Source: Prunus persica (lineage: Eukaryota > Streptophyta > Magnoliopsida > Rosales > Rosaceae). Taken from it: a stretch of 64,000 nucleotides of DNA. Under the pieces are notes generated by a model. The model was not told where the DNA came from, made no database searches, and was given only the letters and a program-made list of their open reading frames with translations. A program made the translations under genes and the position numbers. How positions within the stretch are numbered: position 1 is the first letter of the stretch; the number at the start of each line of letters is the position of its first letter. The stretch is from assembly GCF_000346465.2 (NCBI RefSeq), contig NC_034009.1:42950649-43014648 (forward strand). The letters run 5' to 3'. Positions 33,595 to 47,204 of the stretch are shown one piece after another.

Positions 33595-34638
33595 ATGATT
33601 TCCTCAACACACACTTCTTTAATGGCAGTGATCAAGCACAGAAAACTCTTCCCAGCTGCACCAGTTTCCACAAACCAAACTGACTGTCCAGAATTTTGTG
33701 GCCCGGATTGTGCATATGGCTGCTACCCTTATGCAGATTTCTACATCCCACCACCCCCACCATTTTCTGCAATTGATCAAAATGACCAAAACCACCATAT
33801 CTCACCATATGTGGTGCTCTTAGTGTCTTTGCTAGGCAGTCTTTTGCTCCTTATTGGCTACTATGTTATTGTGGTAAAGTCTTACACAAGTTTGTGTAGC
33901 TACAGAAGCAATGGATCCTCTCTCTCTCAATCTGGCAGCACAGATGAGGAGTTTCTTGCAGAGAACCAAGGAGACCATCCGGTGTGGCTCATCTCCACCG
34001 TTGGATTGCAACAGTCGATCATAAATTCAATCACAGTTTGTAAGTACAAGAAAGATGAGGGCTTGATTGAAGGAGCCGAGTGTTCGGTTTGTTTGAATGA
34101 GTTTCAGGAAGATGAGACTCTCAGGCTGTTGCCCAAGTGCAGCCATGCTTTTCATGTCTCTTGTATTGATACTTGGTTGAGGTCTCACACGAATTGCCCG
34201 CTGTGCCGAGCTAATATTCTGAGGCCTCCTAATTTGGCTTCTGTGGACACAAATGAAGAGACCCAAGTGGAAAATTCTGAGAGTGAAATTGCATTGGGTG
34301 TGGATAATCAACAGGGATATGATGAGGTTTGTGAAAGCATAGCTGAAACAGAGGATGAAGGTGAAGAAGAACACCAAGTTGGTCTTGAAAATACATCAAA
34401 GGAGGCAACAAATTCTAACGGGAATTCCATTCTTGAACTTATAAGGAGGTCCTGGTCTTTTGATTCTTCCTTGGCTGCAAACATGTTAGTCATCAAATTG
34501 AAGAATGCTGAGAAATTGCATTCAGATGTTGCTCGAAAGCGATATTCTTCAATTGGTCAATCTCTACATTTAAGCCCTGTTTTGATGAAGAGGTCTTTGA
34601 GACGTAAGTGGAGCATGATTTCTGTTCTTCCCCAGTAA
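33595..34638 (+). CDS. RING-H2 E3 ubiquitin ligase, ATL51/52/54-like
   Basis: 347 aa, intronless as is usual for ATL genes. An extracytoplasmic Cys-rich N-terminus ([19 protein letters not shown]) is followed by one transmembrane helix (about residues 70-92, [19 protein letters not shown]). The GLD-like region is [11 protein letters not shown], then the RING-H2 finger [20 protein letters not shown], then [12 protein letters not shown] and CPLC (about 163-204). The finger binds two zincs and recruits an E2 to transfer ubiquitin. The C-terminus is acidic with a final basic LRRKWSM. The first ATG is used; the second (33622, [11 protein letters not shown]) fits the N-terminus of relatives better and may be the true start. 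The Cys-rich N-terminus points to the ATL51/52/54 group; the substrate is unknown. Confidence 0.9.
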   Translation: MISSTHTSLMAVIKHRKLFPAAPVSTNQTDCPEFCGPDCAYGCYPYADFYIPPPPPFSAIDQNDQNHHISPYVVLLVSLLGSLLLLIGYYVIVVKSYTSLCSYRSNGSSLSQSGSTDEEFLAENQGDHPVWLISTVGLQQSIINSITVCKYKKDEGLIEGAECSVCLNEFQEDETLRLLPKCSHAFHVSCIDTWLRSHTNCPLCRANILRPPNLASVDTNEETQVENSESEIALGVDNQQGYDEVCESIAETEDEGEEEHQVGLENTSKEATNSNGNSILELIRRSWSFDSSLAANMLVIKLKNAEKLHSDVARKRYSSIGQSLHLSPVLMKRSLRRKWSMISVLPQ

Positions 34639-37600
34639 AGGTTGTGACGTTTGTACGAGTGTTCAAGGTGAGATGATTGTACTATAAAATAGAAATTTCT
34701 CATGTGCTCTCAATAAGCTGAGGGTGCTTAAGTTCTGTTTCTGTGGCATGCAAAGTGACACATGATTTGAAATTATGAGTTGTGAGGAAAAGAGATTTAA
34801 GTCTTTTATTACTGCATATGCAGCATTCAATATATGTCTGCAATGCTACATGCATGTATATACATACTAAACATATTGTACACTAATCTATAACAGGCAT
34901 GTTGGCATGTTGGCATGTTGACTTATCCATATAATATTGAAGATGCTCTCCATAAAATGATTAGTAAAGACGATAGAAGTAGTTTCATTGAGGCTTTCTT
35001 GGTGTCGATACAAGCGATATTGGAAGAATATTAGAATCGAACACATGGCTCTGATGCAGATAAATGCTCTTAAATTTTGAACTTCGAGTCTCTTGCATAA
35101 GTTTATTCATGTGTATTTACTTACCATGTTAATGATGTCATCATGCCATTGTTACCCTTATTTTGGTTATGCAGATAAAGTTTTTGATGAACCAATTGCC
35201 ATGGGATTAGATTTCCCAGGAATCTTCTAGCTCTTTGGCTTGTCCAAATTTTCTAACTGACAAATTGATGGCCTTGCATGCGAGAGAGTTTTTCTCATTT
35301 TCTCTTCCGTTCGTTTTCTTCAAATTTTCCCGTCCTTTCTTTTATTTTATTTTAATATTTATTTTCCTTCTTTTTCTCTCCTCCACTAACGAGGGAAACC
35401 CATCACTAACCCTTCGATTGTTCAATACGGTATTGTCAGGATAGGGTTTGTTAGAAGACAATAATCTAAATTACGCTTAAAAAGTCACCTAACACTTGAA
35501 ATATTGGTCAGTTTGGTTTGGTGTGGAATGGAGAATAATCGCTGGATAAAAGACCATCTTTGCAAGAAAACGAGTTTCTGGGAGAATGCAACTTGGGCAA
35601 GTTAGCTCCACTTGACCAGAGTCAATCCAAGATCTTTTTCTCTTTTCTGATGTAGAAATATACTAAGCCTCCTATGTTAGGTCAAGGAAAAAGTAAGTAC
35701 AACCGAGGGAATGGAATACTGTTGTTGACACAAAGTAGCACTAGACAATTAATGTAACAAATTTACCACCGGATTAGCAACTAAATGAATTGGCTTCACG
35801 ATACATATAATGCAAGGAATGCTCGAGTTCGAAATCAGAGACGGAGCCACATATAAGTCTGAATCGCCATAACCCGATGTCTCGAGGATCTCCTTCAAAT
35901 CTTAAATTCAATATAAAAGTATATGTAATTGTTTGAATCTCCTTAAATGATAATGTTCTGTTGGGTGTGCCTCAAGTAAACAATCTCAAATGCCCATTAG
36001 TTTGAATAGTTTCTGCTACCAGAACATCTGCATGTCCAAGGTTCCGAGCAGCATCATAATTTCACAAAGCCCAGTTGCAGTCTATTCACTTCTATAAACA
36101 GATCGTCAGAATTAAAAAAAATTCATTAGAAAAATTCACCGGATAAAAAGAAGGAAATTTGTTTCTTGATACTAAAGAATAATGAAAGAAAGAAAGGACA
36201 TTTGTCTTGTTTTGTCGGCTAAGTTCTATACGCAGAGGCAGCCATTGGCAAAAGTTTGTAAAGCTAACTTTTTATCTTTTCATTGGTCCCAGTCATTTCT
36301 CTTTATACACTCATTATAACGTGCCAAAAACAGAACAACTTTAATTTGAATTGCCATAATTTCATTCACGAAACTTCTTCGCTCTTTTTTCTTTTGGTAA
36401 ATGAAACTTCTTCGTTTTTGCTCAGAACTTGGACTTAACATGTTTATCAAAAAAACTCTTCATGACTAATCCAATAGCTTTTACTTTCTATCGTAGCTTC
36501 TTTGTTCCCGAAACTTCTTGCTCACAAGGCAACTTCCTACCAAAAACGCATTATCTAAAGTGCTCTGGTAGTTAATAATAATAAAAATAAAAAAAAGCAA
36601 ATAAGATAGGTATAATCTCTCATGTGCATTCTATTTGAATGAAAATTCAATTGTGGGTGATATATTGTGGACTTTACTAGCACCACGTGATTGTAGTTGC
36701 ACGAGGCAAACTTATTTTTGCTGCGTGACACTACAATTCCGTTAAAAATGAGTAGCATATGAAATAAAAATTAGTCAATAAAATCGGACACATGAGCAAT
36801 TCCAATTCAATCCTAGCTCATTCCCAACTTAGTTTGTCATTGCACATGTACAAGATAACATCTGGCCCAATAACCCATGAGGATTCTGTAAAAGGTTTGC
36901 TATTCTCACCTAAACCTCAAAAATAAGGAATAAACATCCCATTTCGGGACTTCATGTCAATTGAGACACCAACCTTATTCTCTAGGTATTGTCCTTTGTA
37001 ACTTGTAACAACCACCTTAAAATTAAGAAAACCTTAAAATTTTAAGTTGAGTAAACTGGTTTTCTACTTTGATTAATTATCATCAGATTTTTAATTTTTT
37101 GGGGTCGGCATCAGACTTCATCTTCCTCTTGACACATATTGTTACGAGATCGTTGTATATAATTTTTCTCTCACAACATGTGCACGAAACACACATGAAA
37201 CTCAAATGCAAGCTGTGAAAAAGGAATTAATCCATGTGCAAGTTAATCTCAACTAAGAGAAACTTACGATTAGATTCATGCATTATGCAAAGAACTATGA
37301 GTAATATTCGATTGTACAATGAGGGCCCTACCCTCAATTGTACGAATTGGCCACTTTCGGTTCTTCCATAGCTCAAATTGTTGGACTCTCAATGAAACGA
37401 ATATTCCCCCAGATTTATGTTAAATTATAGAAAATTTAGGTGATTATATAATTGTAATTTTCTTAACACTTCTGTATATATCACGCAAAATAAGCAATGA
37501 TGGAGAAAGAAGGTACTTAATATATATTTTCTGTCTATTTTGCTGGTTTTAGGGTTAATGGAAAGATGCTGTGTTGGAGAGGGATTATTTCAATCATTGT

Positions 37601-37748
37601 GGCTTCTCTGTAGAGAATTAGATTAGTTCTTTCTCAATACGCAAACATACACCTTCTTAGAAAAGAAAAAAAAGATGAAGAAAAACACAAAATAAAAAGG
37701 AAAGAGAGCGAAGAAAAATTGATCCACTGAGAGAAAAGAATTCAGCTT
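34639..37748. other. Gene-free spacer
   Basis: Starts with the ATL 3' UTR and ends with the 3' side of the bHLH gene. A decayed SINE-like motif is near 35010-35100 ('gtcgatacaagcgatattgg', 'agaatcgaacacatggctct', 'gatgcagataaatgctctt'). 'Cgatataacgtgccaa'-type AT-rich DNA fills the rest. No coding sequence recognised. Confidence 0.4.
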
Positions 37749-39467
37749 TCAGCTAAAACCACCTTCTTCAATTCTGCGCAGCATTTGATTAACAGCTGCT
37801 GCTATTTCATCCACTGTATTAAGCAAGCACCCTTCTTCAATCTGTCCCAATTCACAACAACAAAAAGAAACAAGATTTTTAATTAGTTTTTCTGTAACTA
37901 AAAACCATGGTGAATTTGGTAAGAGAATAATTGCTAGTATATTTTCACTTTTCAGAGAATTTTTCGTTGTAGTACATGAACTGCATCTTTCACATCACAC
38001 CGACTTTATGCAAAAAAATCTTGCATGAAACGGAGATAATATTGTTTTACTATTTCATATCAATTATAGACTGCCACGTAAAAAAGTTATTAGCATGGCA
38101 TGTCGTGATTGGTCTGGCATAGCAAAATAATGCAAAGGCAAATGGAAAAAAATGTGGTGTGGCAAATAATATAATAGTAAGAGGGTATAAACTGAATATT
38201 AGTTGGTAAAGTTGATTAAAAGTCTTAGATGTCGCTATTTACTCCTTTCATTGTTCTTTAATAAAATTTAAAATTCTAATTAAGTTCACCTTTTTCTTTT
38301 TCAAATTCCTAAAAGCAGCAAACACATGAAAATAATAAAAACAGAGTTTGCCCAGTGTGGGATTGCTTAACAATAATTAGACTGAGGAAAGTGGGAATTA
38401 ATTGTGAAAAGGCAAAGCAATCATTTGAAAAGACTTTTACTGTAAAACTACTGTAAAACCTACCTTGACACTAACAGAGTAGAGGACCATTTCATCAACT
38501 GTGGTCACATTCAGGTGAAGAACACTGAGCCTGAGACTTTGAAACCCAGCCACCATCTTCAACAGCTGCCTAGGCCTTTTCTTGGAGAGTATCTTAAGGT
38601 TGGCATGGCTATCCACCATGGTCACTTCTATGTCTGCTGCTGCCCACTGGTTGCTGTTGCTCTGAGCCATGTTTGGCTCGTTTGCTTGGACCCCAGCTGA
38701 GTTGTTGTTGCTCTGAGTTGCACGAGTTGAGAATTGTGGGAAGGTGAAGAACTCAGCCAAAGGTTGTTGCTTGCTCCTTTTGTTGCTGTCCATTGACTGC
38801 AAAAGCTGCTCTAGCTCCTTCACAAAATTAATGGCACCCCCAATAATTGATGCTTGGTCACCCTGTAACATTTTTTTACCACATGAATTTTGGTCAGTCC
38901 AAAAAAAATTCAATTCAAAAGGACATGTAGTTAGAAACCCAATTATGAATTTGATTTTTGTGATAAAAAAATAATCAAACTGACCCTTTGAGCATAAGAC
39001 TGTGGCATCAATGATCTGAGGACAGCAAGGTACTCATTCATTTGCTTGCGCCTGTTTCGCTCCACAACAATGTGAGTCATCCTCTGGTTCTCAATTTCCT
39101 CCTTGTTCTTGCTACTTCTGGTACGACGTCGTTTGCGCCGGTTTGTCGTTGTTGGTGGTGGTGGTGGTGGTGGCGGTGGTGGTGTTTCCATGGCAGAGAG
39201 ATGTCCTGGAGGGACAGATTGGTCAGCTGTGCAGGCCTCAGGTGAGGAATTGGGATCCCATTCTTTCACATTTTGCAAAAGTGAAGGAGATGAGGAGCAA
39301 TAGTCCCAATTTTCATTGAGAACATGTTGCTCTATGTGGTTGTTTTGACCCTCTTGTGAGATAAAGTCACATCCCCAAGAAGCTCCTCCTCCATTGAAAG
39401 AGTAGAAATCTTTGCAACCAAAGCCAAATGGATACTCTTTTGGATAAACCACAGCTTCTAATGCCAT
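37749..39467 (-). CDS. bHLH transcription factor, group Ia (bHLH94/96-like)
   Basis: Model: complement(join(37749..37841, 38464..38862, 38985..39467)), 324 aa, in frame at GT-AG sites. The start is [17 protein letters not shown]; the longer frame upstream has no ATG and holds an acceptor-like TTTTGCAG, so a leader intron is possible. Residues about 100-115 hold a proline run. The bHLH (about 134-190) reads [18 protein letters not shown], with the H-E-R basic residues that bind E-boxes, then LRSLMP, then [20 protein letters not shown]. This is the signature of the SPCH/MUTE/FAMA-related subgroup Ia. The C-terminus has an ACT-like fold ([35 protein letters not shown]) used for dimerisation. The two introns sit at the bHLH loop and near the C-terminus. 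The nuclear target genes are unknown. Confidence 0.9.
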
Positions 39468-42400
39468 GCTTTTCCCCTGCAAAATCACTTTTTCTAACAG
39501 CAGCTCTGTTTTAATTGGTATATTGAATTTTCAGTGCTCTTTCAGGTAGTGTGTGAGGAGCTATTGTGTGGCTCTGAAAGGAAGGGAGGGTTTAAAGGGT
39601 GAGAAGCTTTTTTGCTCTAAAAGAAAACCCAAATAAGAGAAATTGTATTAGGCTTCAAGTCCAAAGCACTACACCCAAAAGACCAAATAACAAACTCACC
39701 CTTTTATCGTCCCCAAATAAGAAAGCCTGGTTCCTTTTAAAAGAGCCTTTAGCCTAGCAAACAAAAAGCTACATTGTATTGCACGTGAGATTTCATGTAG
39801 ACCAGTCACTAGATCAAAGATTATAGAGAGATTCTCTTTTGGTTCTCCCAAAGATAGCAATAATATACTAGTCGACTAAGCAAATGACAGTAACGTTATT
39901 TTTACTGTATTTACTGATCGTATTGTTGATAATATCTTTTTTTATAATAATGCGATTCACTTGTAAGAACATTACTATTATAGTCAATTTTCTACACAAA
40001 TATAGATAATTTGTGATCGTTTATGCATCGTAAAATTCACATACATCAACAAATTACCAGTAACATCACTCTCACTTGCATAAAAAGATAACCATTGCGT
40101 AACACATGGAGAAATAGTTTTATTCAACAAATTAACTCTTAAACACCTCTAATCGACCGACTATTAATTAATTAAAATTGTAGGTAGATAATCCAATAGT
40201 GGGACCCTTTGGAGGAGACATTTCCTTGGTGTGGGCCCAAGAGCATATCCCAATGTCATGAACATAACCATTTTAACTGTGAGGACGGTCATCTCCCTGT
40301 TCAACCGACTACTTTGGTATGCCAATGGAAGGGCCAAGCTGGTCTTTTCATCAGAACACTATTTACTCTCTTTCATAATTTTCTGATTTGGGGAGGTGAA
40401 CATAGTTTCATTTGGCAATAATATGGTCGGGACACTTGGACATAGAAAAAGAGAAAGATGACGAAAAGCTGGTGGATGTCTCAGAGATTCTGATGAAGAT
40501 CTATGAACAGAGAAAGAAAGTGAGAGAGAGAAAAAAGAGAGAAGAAAACAAGACACACCAGCTTAGTTCAGAGGAAAACCATGTGACCTCACAAACGGCC
40601 ACTCTGTAATCATCTCCGATGAGGACTTATTATGTGTCCATCTCCCTTTCCCAAGACCCTCTGCACCATTTTACTGTTTTCCTTTGTTTCTCTGTGAATT
40701 TTTTTCTCTTATATAATTCAATGGTGTTAGTGTGTTACTTCTACCAATAAGTTTTTTGTAGGATCGATAATACATTCAATCTTTGAGGGCTGGGGGTTGG
40801 ATTTACTTGTTATCTTGTAAAAAATTACAATAACAACAATAAAGTTACGAATCCGTGCATTATTGATCTCTTTGTCGGTCTAACCAACAAGTTTTTTGAG
40901 ACAAAAATAGAATTCATTAATATTCCAAGAACATTACAAAGTAATCGACATGTTAATAGTGATTTCGTTAAAATTTTTCTAGAAAAAAAATACCACACAT
41001 GCTACAGACTAACAAAATAGTCAAAATCAAGAATACAAAATAGGACAAACCATCTCTAGAATAATTATCCCCAACAAGTTAACTGTTATTTTTTGATGTA
41101 GAACTCGGTAGATCCATTCTTTGCTTACATAGACGTGAACTCAATATCACTTGGATTAGCATATGTCACATGGACATCAAATAAAAATTTGTTTTAAATT
41201 ACAGAGACAGAGAGATGAAAAATAAATTACAGTTATTTCTCAACAAAAAAAAAAATATGTTCATATATGCACAAAATGGTCAATTGTTACCTCCAAAAAG
41301 AGCGGCGAACATGATAGCCAAATGAATGAATGAGCCAATACTATAACAATTTCAAACTTCATGGCTGTTTTTACTAATTTTTAAAAGATATGGACCAAAT
41401 TACTTGGCACTCCAAACTAGGAGGGTGCAAAATATAATTAGTCATATGTTTTAATACTAATTAAATCAAATTTCAATAGGACATTCTCTAGGGCTTCTCT
41501 TGTGTCCTTCCATGGAATTTTGCTAACACCATGGTACTATTTTAATTTTGTTTCCCATTTTAATATTGCTGAATTGAATTGTTTTTTGAGTTATTCCATT
41601 CATTGGTTTTAATTACAATTTTACCGTCCTTCGATCTATTAAAAAAATGAGCAAAATCTATACCAACCTGGCATTCCCTTGAATGGATCACGACAACTTG
41701 TAGTTCATAAGATTCGGCGACCAATCAAGTCTTGAATGGAATGCAACTTGGTTGGTGTCATTTTGTTTTTTTGTAAACTCAGTGTTTTTCTTCCATAATT
41801 AAGATCACTTTGAAAAACAATATATCTGGCTATTTTAGAGTATTGTTGATCTGATATCTATTAAATTATCAGTAGAGTAAGGATTGCTACCAACTTATTG
41901 TACATCAAGCACCACATTAAGTTTTTCCTTTTCTTTTTTTTCTCTTTTCTTTTCACATTAGGATTGCTACCGGCTGACGTGATAGTACAGTATCACTCTA
42001 TAATTTCTCCTCTTTTCAAGTAATTTCAAGTGATATTGAAAACGTCAACCTATACCTGAAATCTTGTTTCCGATTCTCTCCTCAGTTATCGCATTTCTAT
42101 AATTAATAAAAAGACTACTTCAGTAACTCTTTATTTATCCAAGCATAAAAAACTGATGGCACTATATTTTATGGATCAAGCCCTATTAGATTCTCCTAGT
42201 CAGTAGGAATAGATCTGAATCAAAGGGTTTCAGAAATCTAAACTGAGGGCTATTGTGAAATAGCACGCCAACACTACAACCCTACCTTTTCATGTCTAAC
42301 TATATATTAGGTTTTGTCAATTGTGGAATGCAGTGGAAACCTATATAGAGGGTCCTTATTAGCACAACTCATCACCTAATAAAACACTGAATTTAATTCA

Positions 42401-42700
42401 GATTATGTCTATTATCATAATCTGTTCCCTAATGGCATGTGCTTCATGCGCCAAGTACGCTTAGCAGAACCTTTTAGCTTACGCAAGTTGGCACAATGTA
42501 AATCACAACTTGCTTGGCCAGATATCTGGTTTATTAAATTCTAAAACCTATTAGAATAGTTGTTTGTTGACTTGTTCATGAAACCATGGAATTGCGACCT
42601 CAAATTCTGGGAACCTGCTAATATTGTTCTTTTTCCTGCTTTGGATTTTCCTTTTCGGATTCCAGCAATATTAGTTGGATGAATATATATATATACACAC
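39468..42700. other. Promoter of the bHLH gene and spacer
   Basis: 39468-39650 is likely the 5' UTR and promoter of the bHLH gene. The rest shows no gene. Short frames at 40209-40609 are purine-rich low-complexity sequence without family features. Confidence 0.4.
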
Positions 42701-42704
42701 ATAG

Positions 42705-42880
42705 AGCTTTAGTTATTGAAATTCGTCAAATAAGTTTATTTAAAGGATACTTTTATAGGGCCCATTCGGCATTGTATTTCACTAATATAAACCGACTATT
42801 TTATAAATATTCATTCAAAGATCATCACTATAAAAAATCACTTCAATCCGATATCATTTAAGTTCATTCATATACGGGGT
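42705..42880 (-). mobile_element. Diverged copy of a MITE (family of 54608-55000)
   Basis: Similar in reverse orientation to the element at 54608-55000. Shared words, in order: 'caaataag(t/c)ttattt', 'gcattgtatttcactaat', 'attcattcaaagatcat' and 'tccgatatcattt'. Its outer ends are eroded and no target duplication was found. Confidence 0.55.
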
Positions 42881-45144
42881 TAAAATTTCAATCTATATTA
42901 CCACTTAGATCTATATCATCCTTTTCAATATAATTTACACGGGAACTTTTTTTTTCCTTACCAAAATATATTGGATACTTGCAACATGTAAGACTCAATG
43001 ATCAACGACTCATATACTCACTGACTCATGCTGTATTTAGCAAATTTCTTTACATAAATTGTATCCCCAAATTTTGAAATCGTCTTTTTTCTATGATATT
43101 ATTGTTTTCTATGTGGCTGAGCATACTTATGTCGAATATTTGTCAAAGCATCTGCCATCAAATTTACTTCACGTAAGGTTTTGTTTTGCCATTGAAGCGT
43201 TTCCCTCCAATAATTTTTACTTTTTAAAGTTTGCCAAATGTCAAACTCATCTTCGATCTTGTGTGATCTATGAAAGACAAAGGCCGTACGTTCTCCAATT
43301 GATCAGATGACATGGGCTAAGATTGTTCCGGAAAGATACGTAAAGAAGTTGTTTATTATGTGTTTGGGAGTGCCTTTTCACACCAACTTAAAAACTATTT
43401 TAACTTAAAAGCGTTTTCCCTAGTGTTTGGTTAAAACAGACAGTAATCATGTGAAGGATTTCGTCCTCTACAAGCTCTGGTTAGCTGTATATCATCAATA
43501 AATCTAGTCTAGATAGGCTGGCCTATCTACACTTGTTTTCGAATTCATCTAAACAAATTTATAATTGCTAAAAAAATCAAGACAGTCCATGGAATGAATT
43601 TACAAGTTGGAGGTAAGATAATCTGCAAAATCTTGAAAACTAAGTATCAATTTAAAGTATTTACATGGGAATAATATAAGTTGATATTGTCGATAAAGTA
43701 TCGAAAATGTACCAAATACTAGTCGCAACCAATCAATCGCTCTCCTCAAAAGTAATTACATGGGAAATGTATTAATTTGAGGTCTAAATGTACCAAATGT
43801 TGCTTGTTTATTATTTTGTAGGGCAAACAAACTCACAAGCGTACCAAATGTCTCTGGTCCCGGGGGATCTGATTTTAGGCCTAGCTGGATCAAAGGTAAA
43901 TTCTTTCTAGTTTGACCAATTCCAAATAAAGTTGTTTGTTTATTATGCCAAGCTTGAGGTGCTCATCCAACGAATATTGGCCTCATTCAAGAATAATTTT
44001 GTCGACGGTGAAAAATCATTAACGATTGAAAAAACATAACACTCTGCATTTTTCCATGTACGGAATATTCCACAGAAGTGCAACGAACCTATCAACCATG
44101 AGTCCATGACAACAATATAAACAAGTTTTGAGACCAAAAAACCAAGAAGCAGGCGCAGATAGAAAGTGACCATTTTGAAATTGTGAAATTAGGATGTTTG
44201 TCTTGGAGCTCTTGGTATAGAATGCATAGTTAATAATTGATTTGTTTTTTAATGCTATAAAAAATGGGAAGCTTCTACACTTGCACTGAACTGGCACAAC
44301 ATCAATAATGTCTCTTTCGATTATTTTAGCCGGAACTATATTTTGGCAAACCATTCCTTGCCAACACATGCATTAATCTATGGGTTCAGTATCTTCTAGG
44401 TTAATATATGTAATCATGCGCACAACCTTTCTATTTGGTCCTCCCTCATGTCATGGCTTAGTATTTGCGTGCATATTATTCAGGCGTATAATCTATCTAG
44501 TGGCATTTGTTAGGTCTTTACTCAATGATTATTCCTACAGAACTTCACACAAATTAGAAATTGTTTTGTTATCTAACCATAATAAAATAAATTGATGAAC
44601 ACGATATTATAAACAATAAAAATGCATTGTTTAGAGACCATTTGAACGAATAATTTAGTTTAGAGACCAAAATGTAAATTGGGTTCAAATTTGAGGACCA
44701 TTTGAGTAATTTACCCTTACTATATATAAGGTCCTTATGAATTTTTTTTAAAACTTATTTATTTCATTTAAAAGGAAAAAAAAAGGTAAAACAATAGTCT
44801 ACGAAAATGTAAATATTCAAAAAAAAGAAAAAAAAAAGACAAAACTTCCCTATATATAAATGAGGATAAAAGTTATTATAACTTCTTTCACCTCAATATT
44901 ATTTTTTAATGTTGAAACACAAATAAATTACAGAAGTTATTAGTGATAATGATTAGATCAATGGTATTTCCTAAGATTGCAAGAGTATACCTACCACATA
45001 ATTAGCCTCCCAAAAAAATATGGTGCAACTACACATTAGAGCCCTTCTAGAGAAGGTGGATCATGTCATTAACTAACAAGCAGATGCCTGATGGAACTTC
45101 AAGTCATCAGAATATCAATGAGAAATTAAGTTTGGTGGCTATCA

Positions 45145-45177
<33 letters not shown>

Positions 45178-45640
45178 ATGATTTGAAGCCTCTGTTAATG
45201 AAATCTACAAATATTCCATCACCGTAGCTCAAAATTTCTGTATTGGTTTCCAACTATTTTATATAAAGAAAATATTTGACAAATATTTGAGAAAGCAATT
45301 CTACACATTGCAAAATATTCCATTATCCTATCACGAGCCTCCATCATATATCTGACAGTACAAAATAATGTTAGGTCTGCAACAAAATATTTGATCTGGT
45401 TAATCAAATATATTGCCGGAAAAAAGCATCTTGTGGTCAAATCGACAATTTGTACCGGAAATCACAGATTAAATTATTCTACATTATTATTTCATTACAT
45501 TGATGTTAATTAAAACGGTGTTCAACGGATAATAAGGTACTTGTGATCAGAGATTATTATAATTTATATAACCTCCATCTTAGCTGGGGTTGTTGTAGAA
45601 GTTCTTCATCAACTTGAATTTTTTTTTAATACAAGCGATA
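42881..45640. other. Gene-poor spacer with simple repeats
   Basis: No gene recognised. A (TA)n tract lies at 45150-45178. Near 43360-43430, 'gtttgggagtgccttttcac' and 'aaaagcgttttccctagtgt' resemble the ends of a dispersed element also seen near 48600. The open frames around 43943-44369 (-) have no family features. Confidence 0.4.
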
Positions 45641-45765
45641 GTGGAGTGAAGAGTTTCTCACACACACACACACACAAGACTAAAATGCTATAGGAGTTCG
45701 AACCTGAGACCTCTTGTTTGCAAGTCAAAGCCCTTTGCTACTAGGCTAGACCCCGTTGGCTTCAT
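45641..45765 (-). mobile_element. tRNA-derived SINE-like repeat
   Basis: Read on the minus strand: 'aacggggtctagcctagtag' (A-box-like), then about 35 bp later 'ctcaggttcgaactccta' (a good B box GGTTCGAACTCC). After this comes a GT-rich tail, (AC)n on the + strand at about 45658-45676. This order and spacing are standard for tRNA-derived SINEs. It is the clearest copy of the dispersed B-box family in the window. Confidence 0.5.
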
Positions 45766-47200
45766 CAACTTAATTTATTTGACAGTACTCTCTCAAATTC
45801 GATTAAAAAAATTCTTAACTAAAATGTATACCCTTTAATTAATTAAACTGGAACAGAAACTAGAATATATTGATCCTGTCTGTGTTTCTAACTCGTCAAA
45901 GATATGTGGTATATTTTTCAGCAATTTCTTTTATAGGAAAAGATACTGCATATCTCAAATTTGACCCATTACGTACAAGTCCCCATCTTAATTATCTGGT
46001 ACACAAACATAAGGCAGTATTTTTCTTTTTCTTTAAGTGACAACAAAATTTGTCACATATATATACAACTCGTGATCAAGTTGAAGACAAGCTAATCAAT
46101 TTTCAAAGTTAGATTATACGACCTTTATAATTAAAAACAAACAATAAATAAAACCTTAGGAAAGATGTCTTCTGCAATGTGATCTTAAATGACGTACAAA
46201 TAATTTTATTGTTATCAAATTTGTTCATTCTCATCTTCACGTTATTTGACTCACTTAATTAAATTCATTGTGGCACGAGAACTATCGTTTTAATTTTCTC
46301 TTAATCACAACGAACATCGAGTTAATACTGCCCAACAATAGTTAGTAGACATCATAATTGGATCACAATGTTTAATTAAGCCAAATAGTAGTGTTTACAG
46401 GACAATGAATCATAATCAGCAATCGAATTTGCTTTCTTGGAAGCATGATGCATGATAATGTGATCATATTGTAAAATGATTGAAGGAGATTAGTAATGTC
46501 ATTAATTTAAACTCAATTAAGATTCCTTTTTAATTTCCTTTTGTATTTGTCCAACAAGACACAAAATGCCTGACCGGAAAATCTCCCATTTTGTGGAATC
46601 AGCCAAGAAACAAAACCCTATAAACAAAAAAACTTCACCAGCTAATGTAGTTGTCCAACGTAATTAAATACCCCAATTAGAATATAAAATTCAAAAATTA
46701 ATCTGAGCCGGAGAAACATATAATTGAAAAAAAGCCATTTTGCATGGCAACAATTTCAGTTACATAATATTTATGGTACATCTGATTTAGGCAATCCATG
46801 GTAGCAAATTCGTCTGCTTCGACTGGACAGAAAACAAGTTGGACATTAGCAGCCCTACGCTTGGCTTATTGTCCCCCACAGGCCTCCACAACCAAAACCG
46901 CGGCACCGCGGCACAAGCAAAACCAGAGGCCTCCTTCACAACACAACAACAGTGATAATTTTGGCTTTCTCTTGCTAGTTGCCACCGCTATTCACTCATT
47001 GCTTGCTTGTCTTTAATATTTGTTTTAGGAAATTATATATCATCTAAACCCATTATGAATTGCCATGGTTGTCTCAAAAGTTATATTGGTATTTTATTTT
47101 CGCACAGATCAATATCATGAATTTTTCGAAGAAAGTTCCACTTTAATAATACTTTTGTGAATATAGTACTCTTCTGGCCATTAATGATCATCTAAATTAT
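45766..47200. other. Gene-free spacer
   Basis: AT-rich. A GC-richer island at 46800-46945 contains 'aaccgcggcaccgcggcaca' and an open frame of 72 codons on +, but it lacks recognisable domains and I do not call it a gene. Confidence 0.4.
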
Positions 47201-47204
47201 TTTT

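Noticed and set aside
39090..39200. GGT/GGC-rich plus-strand frames reading poly-Trp or poly-Gly
   Set aside because: They are the reverse of the proline run in the bHLH gene.
43943..44369. Overlapping minus-strand frames of 76 and 116 codons
   Set aside because: No recognisable domain and no continuation into flanking exons; composition like the spacer.
46798..47016. 72-codon frame in a GC-richer island
   Set aside because: No homologous motif, splice partner or regulatory context; not supported as a gene.
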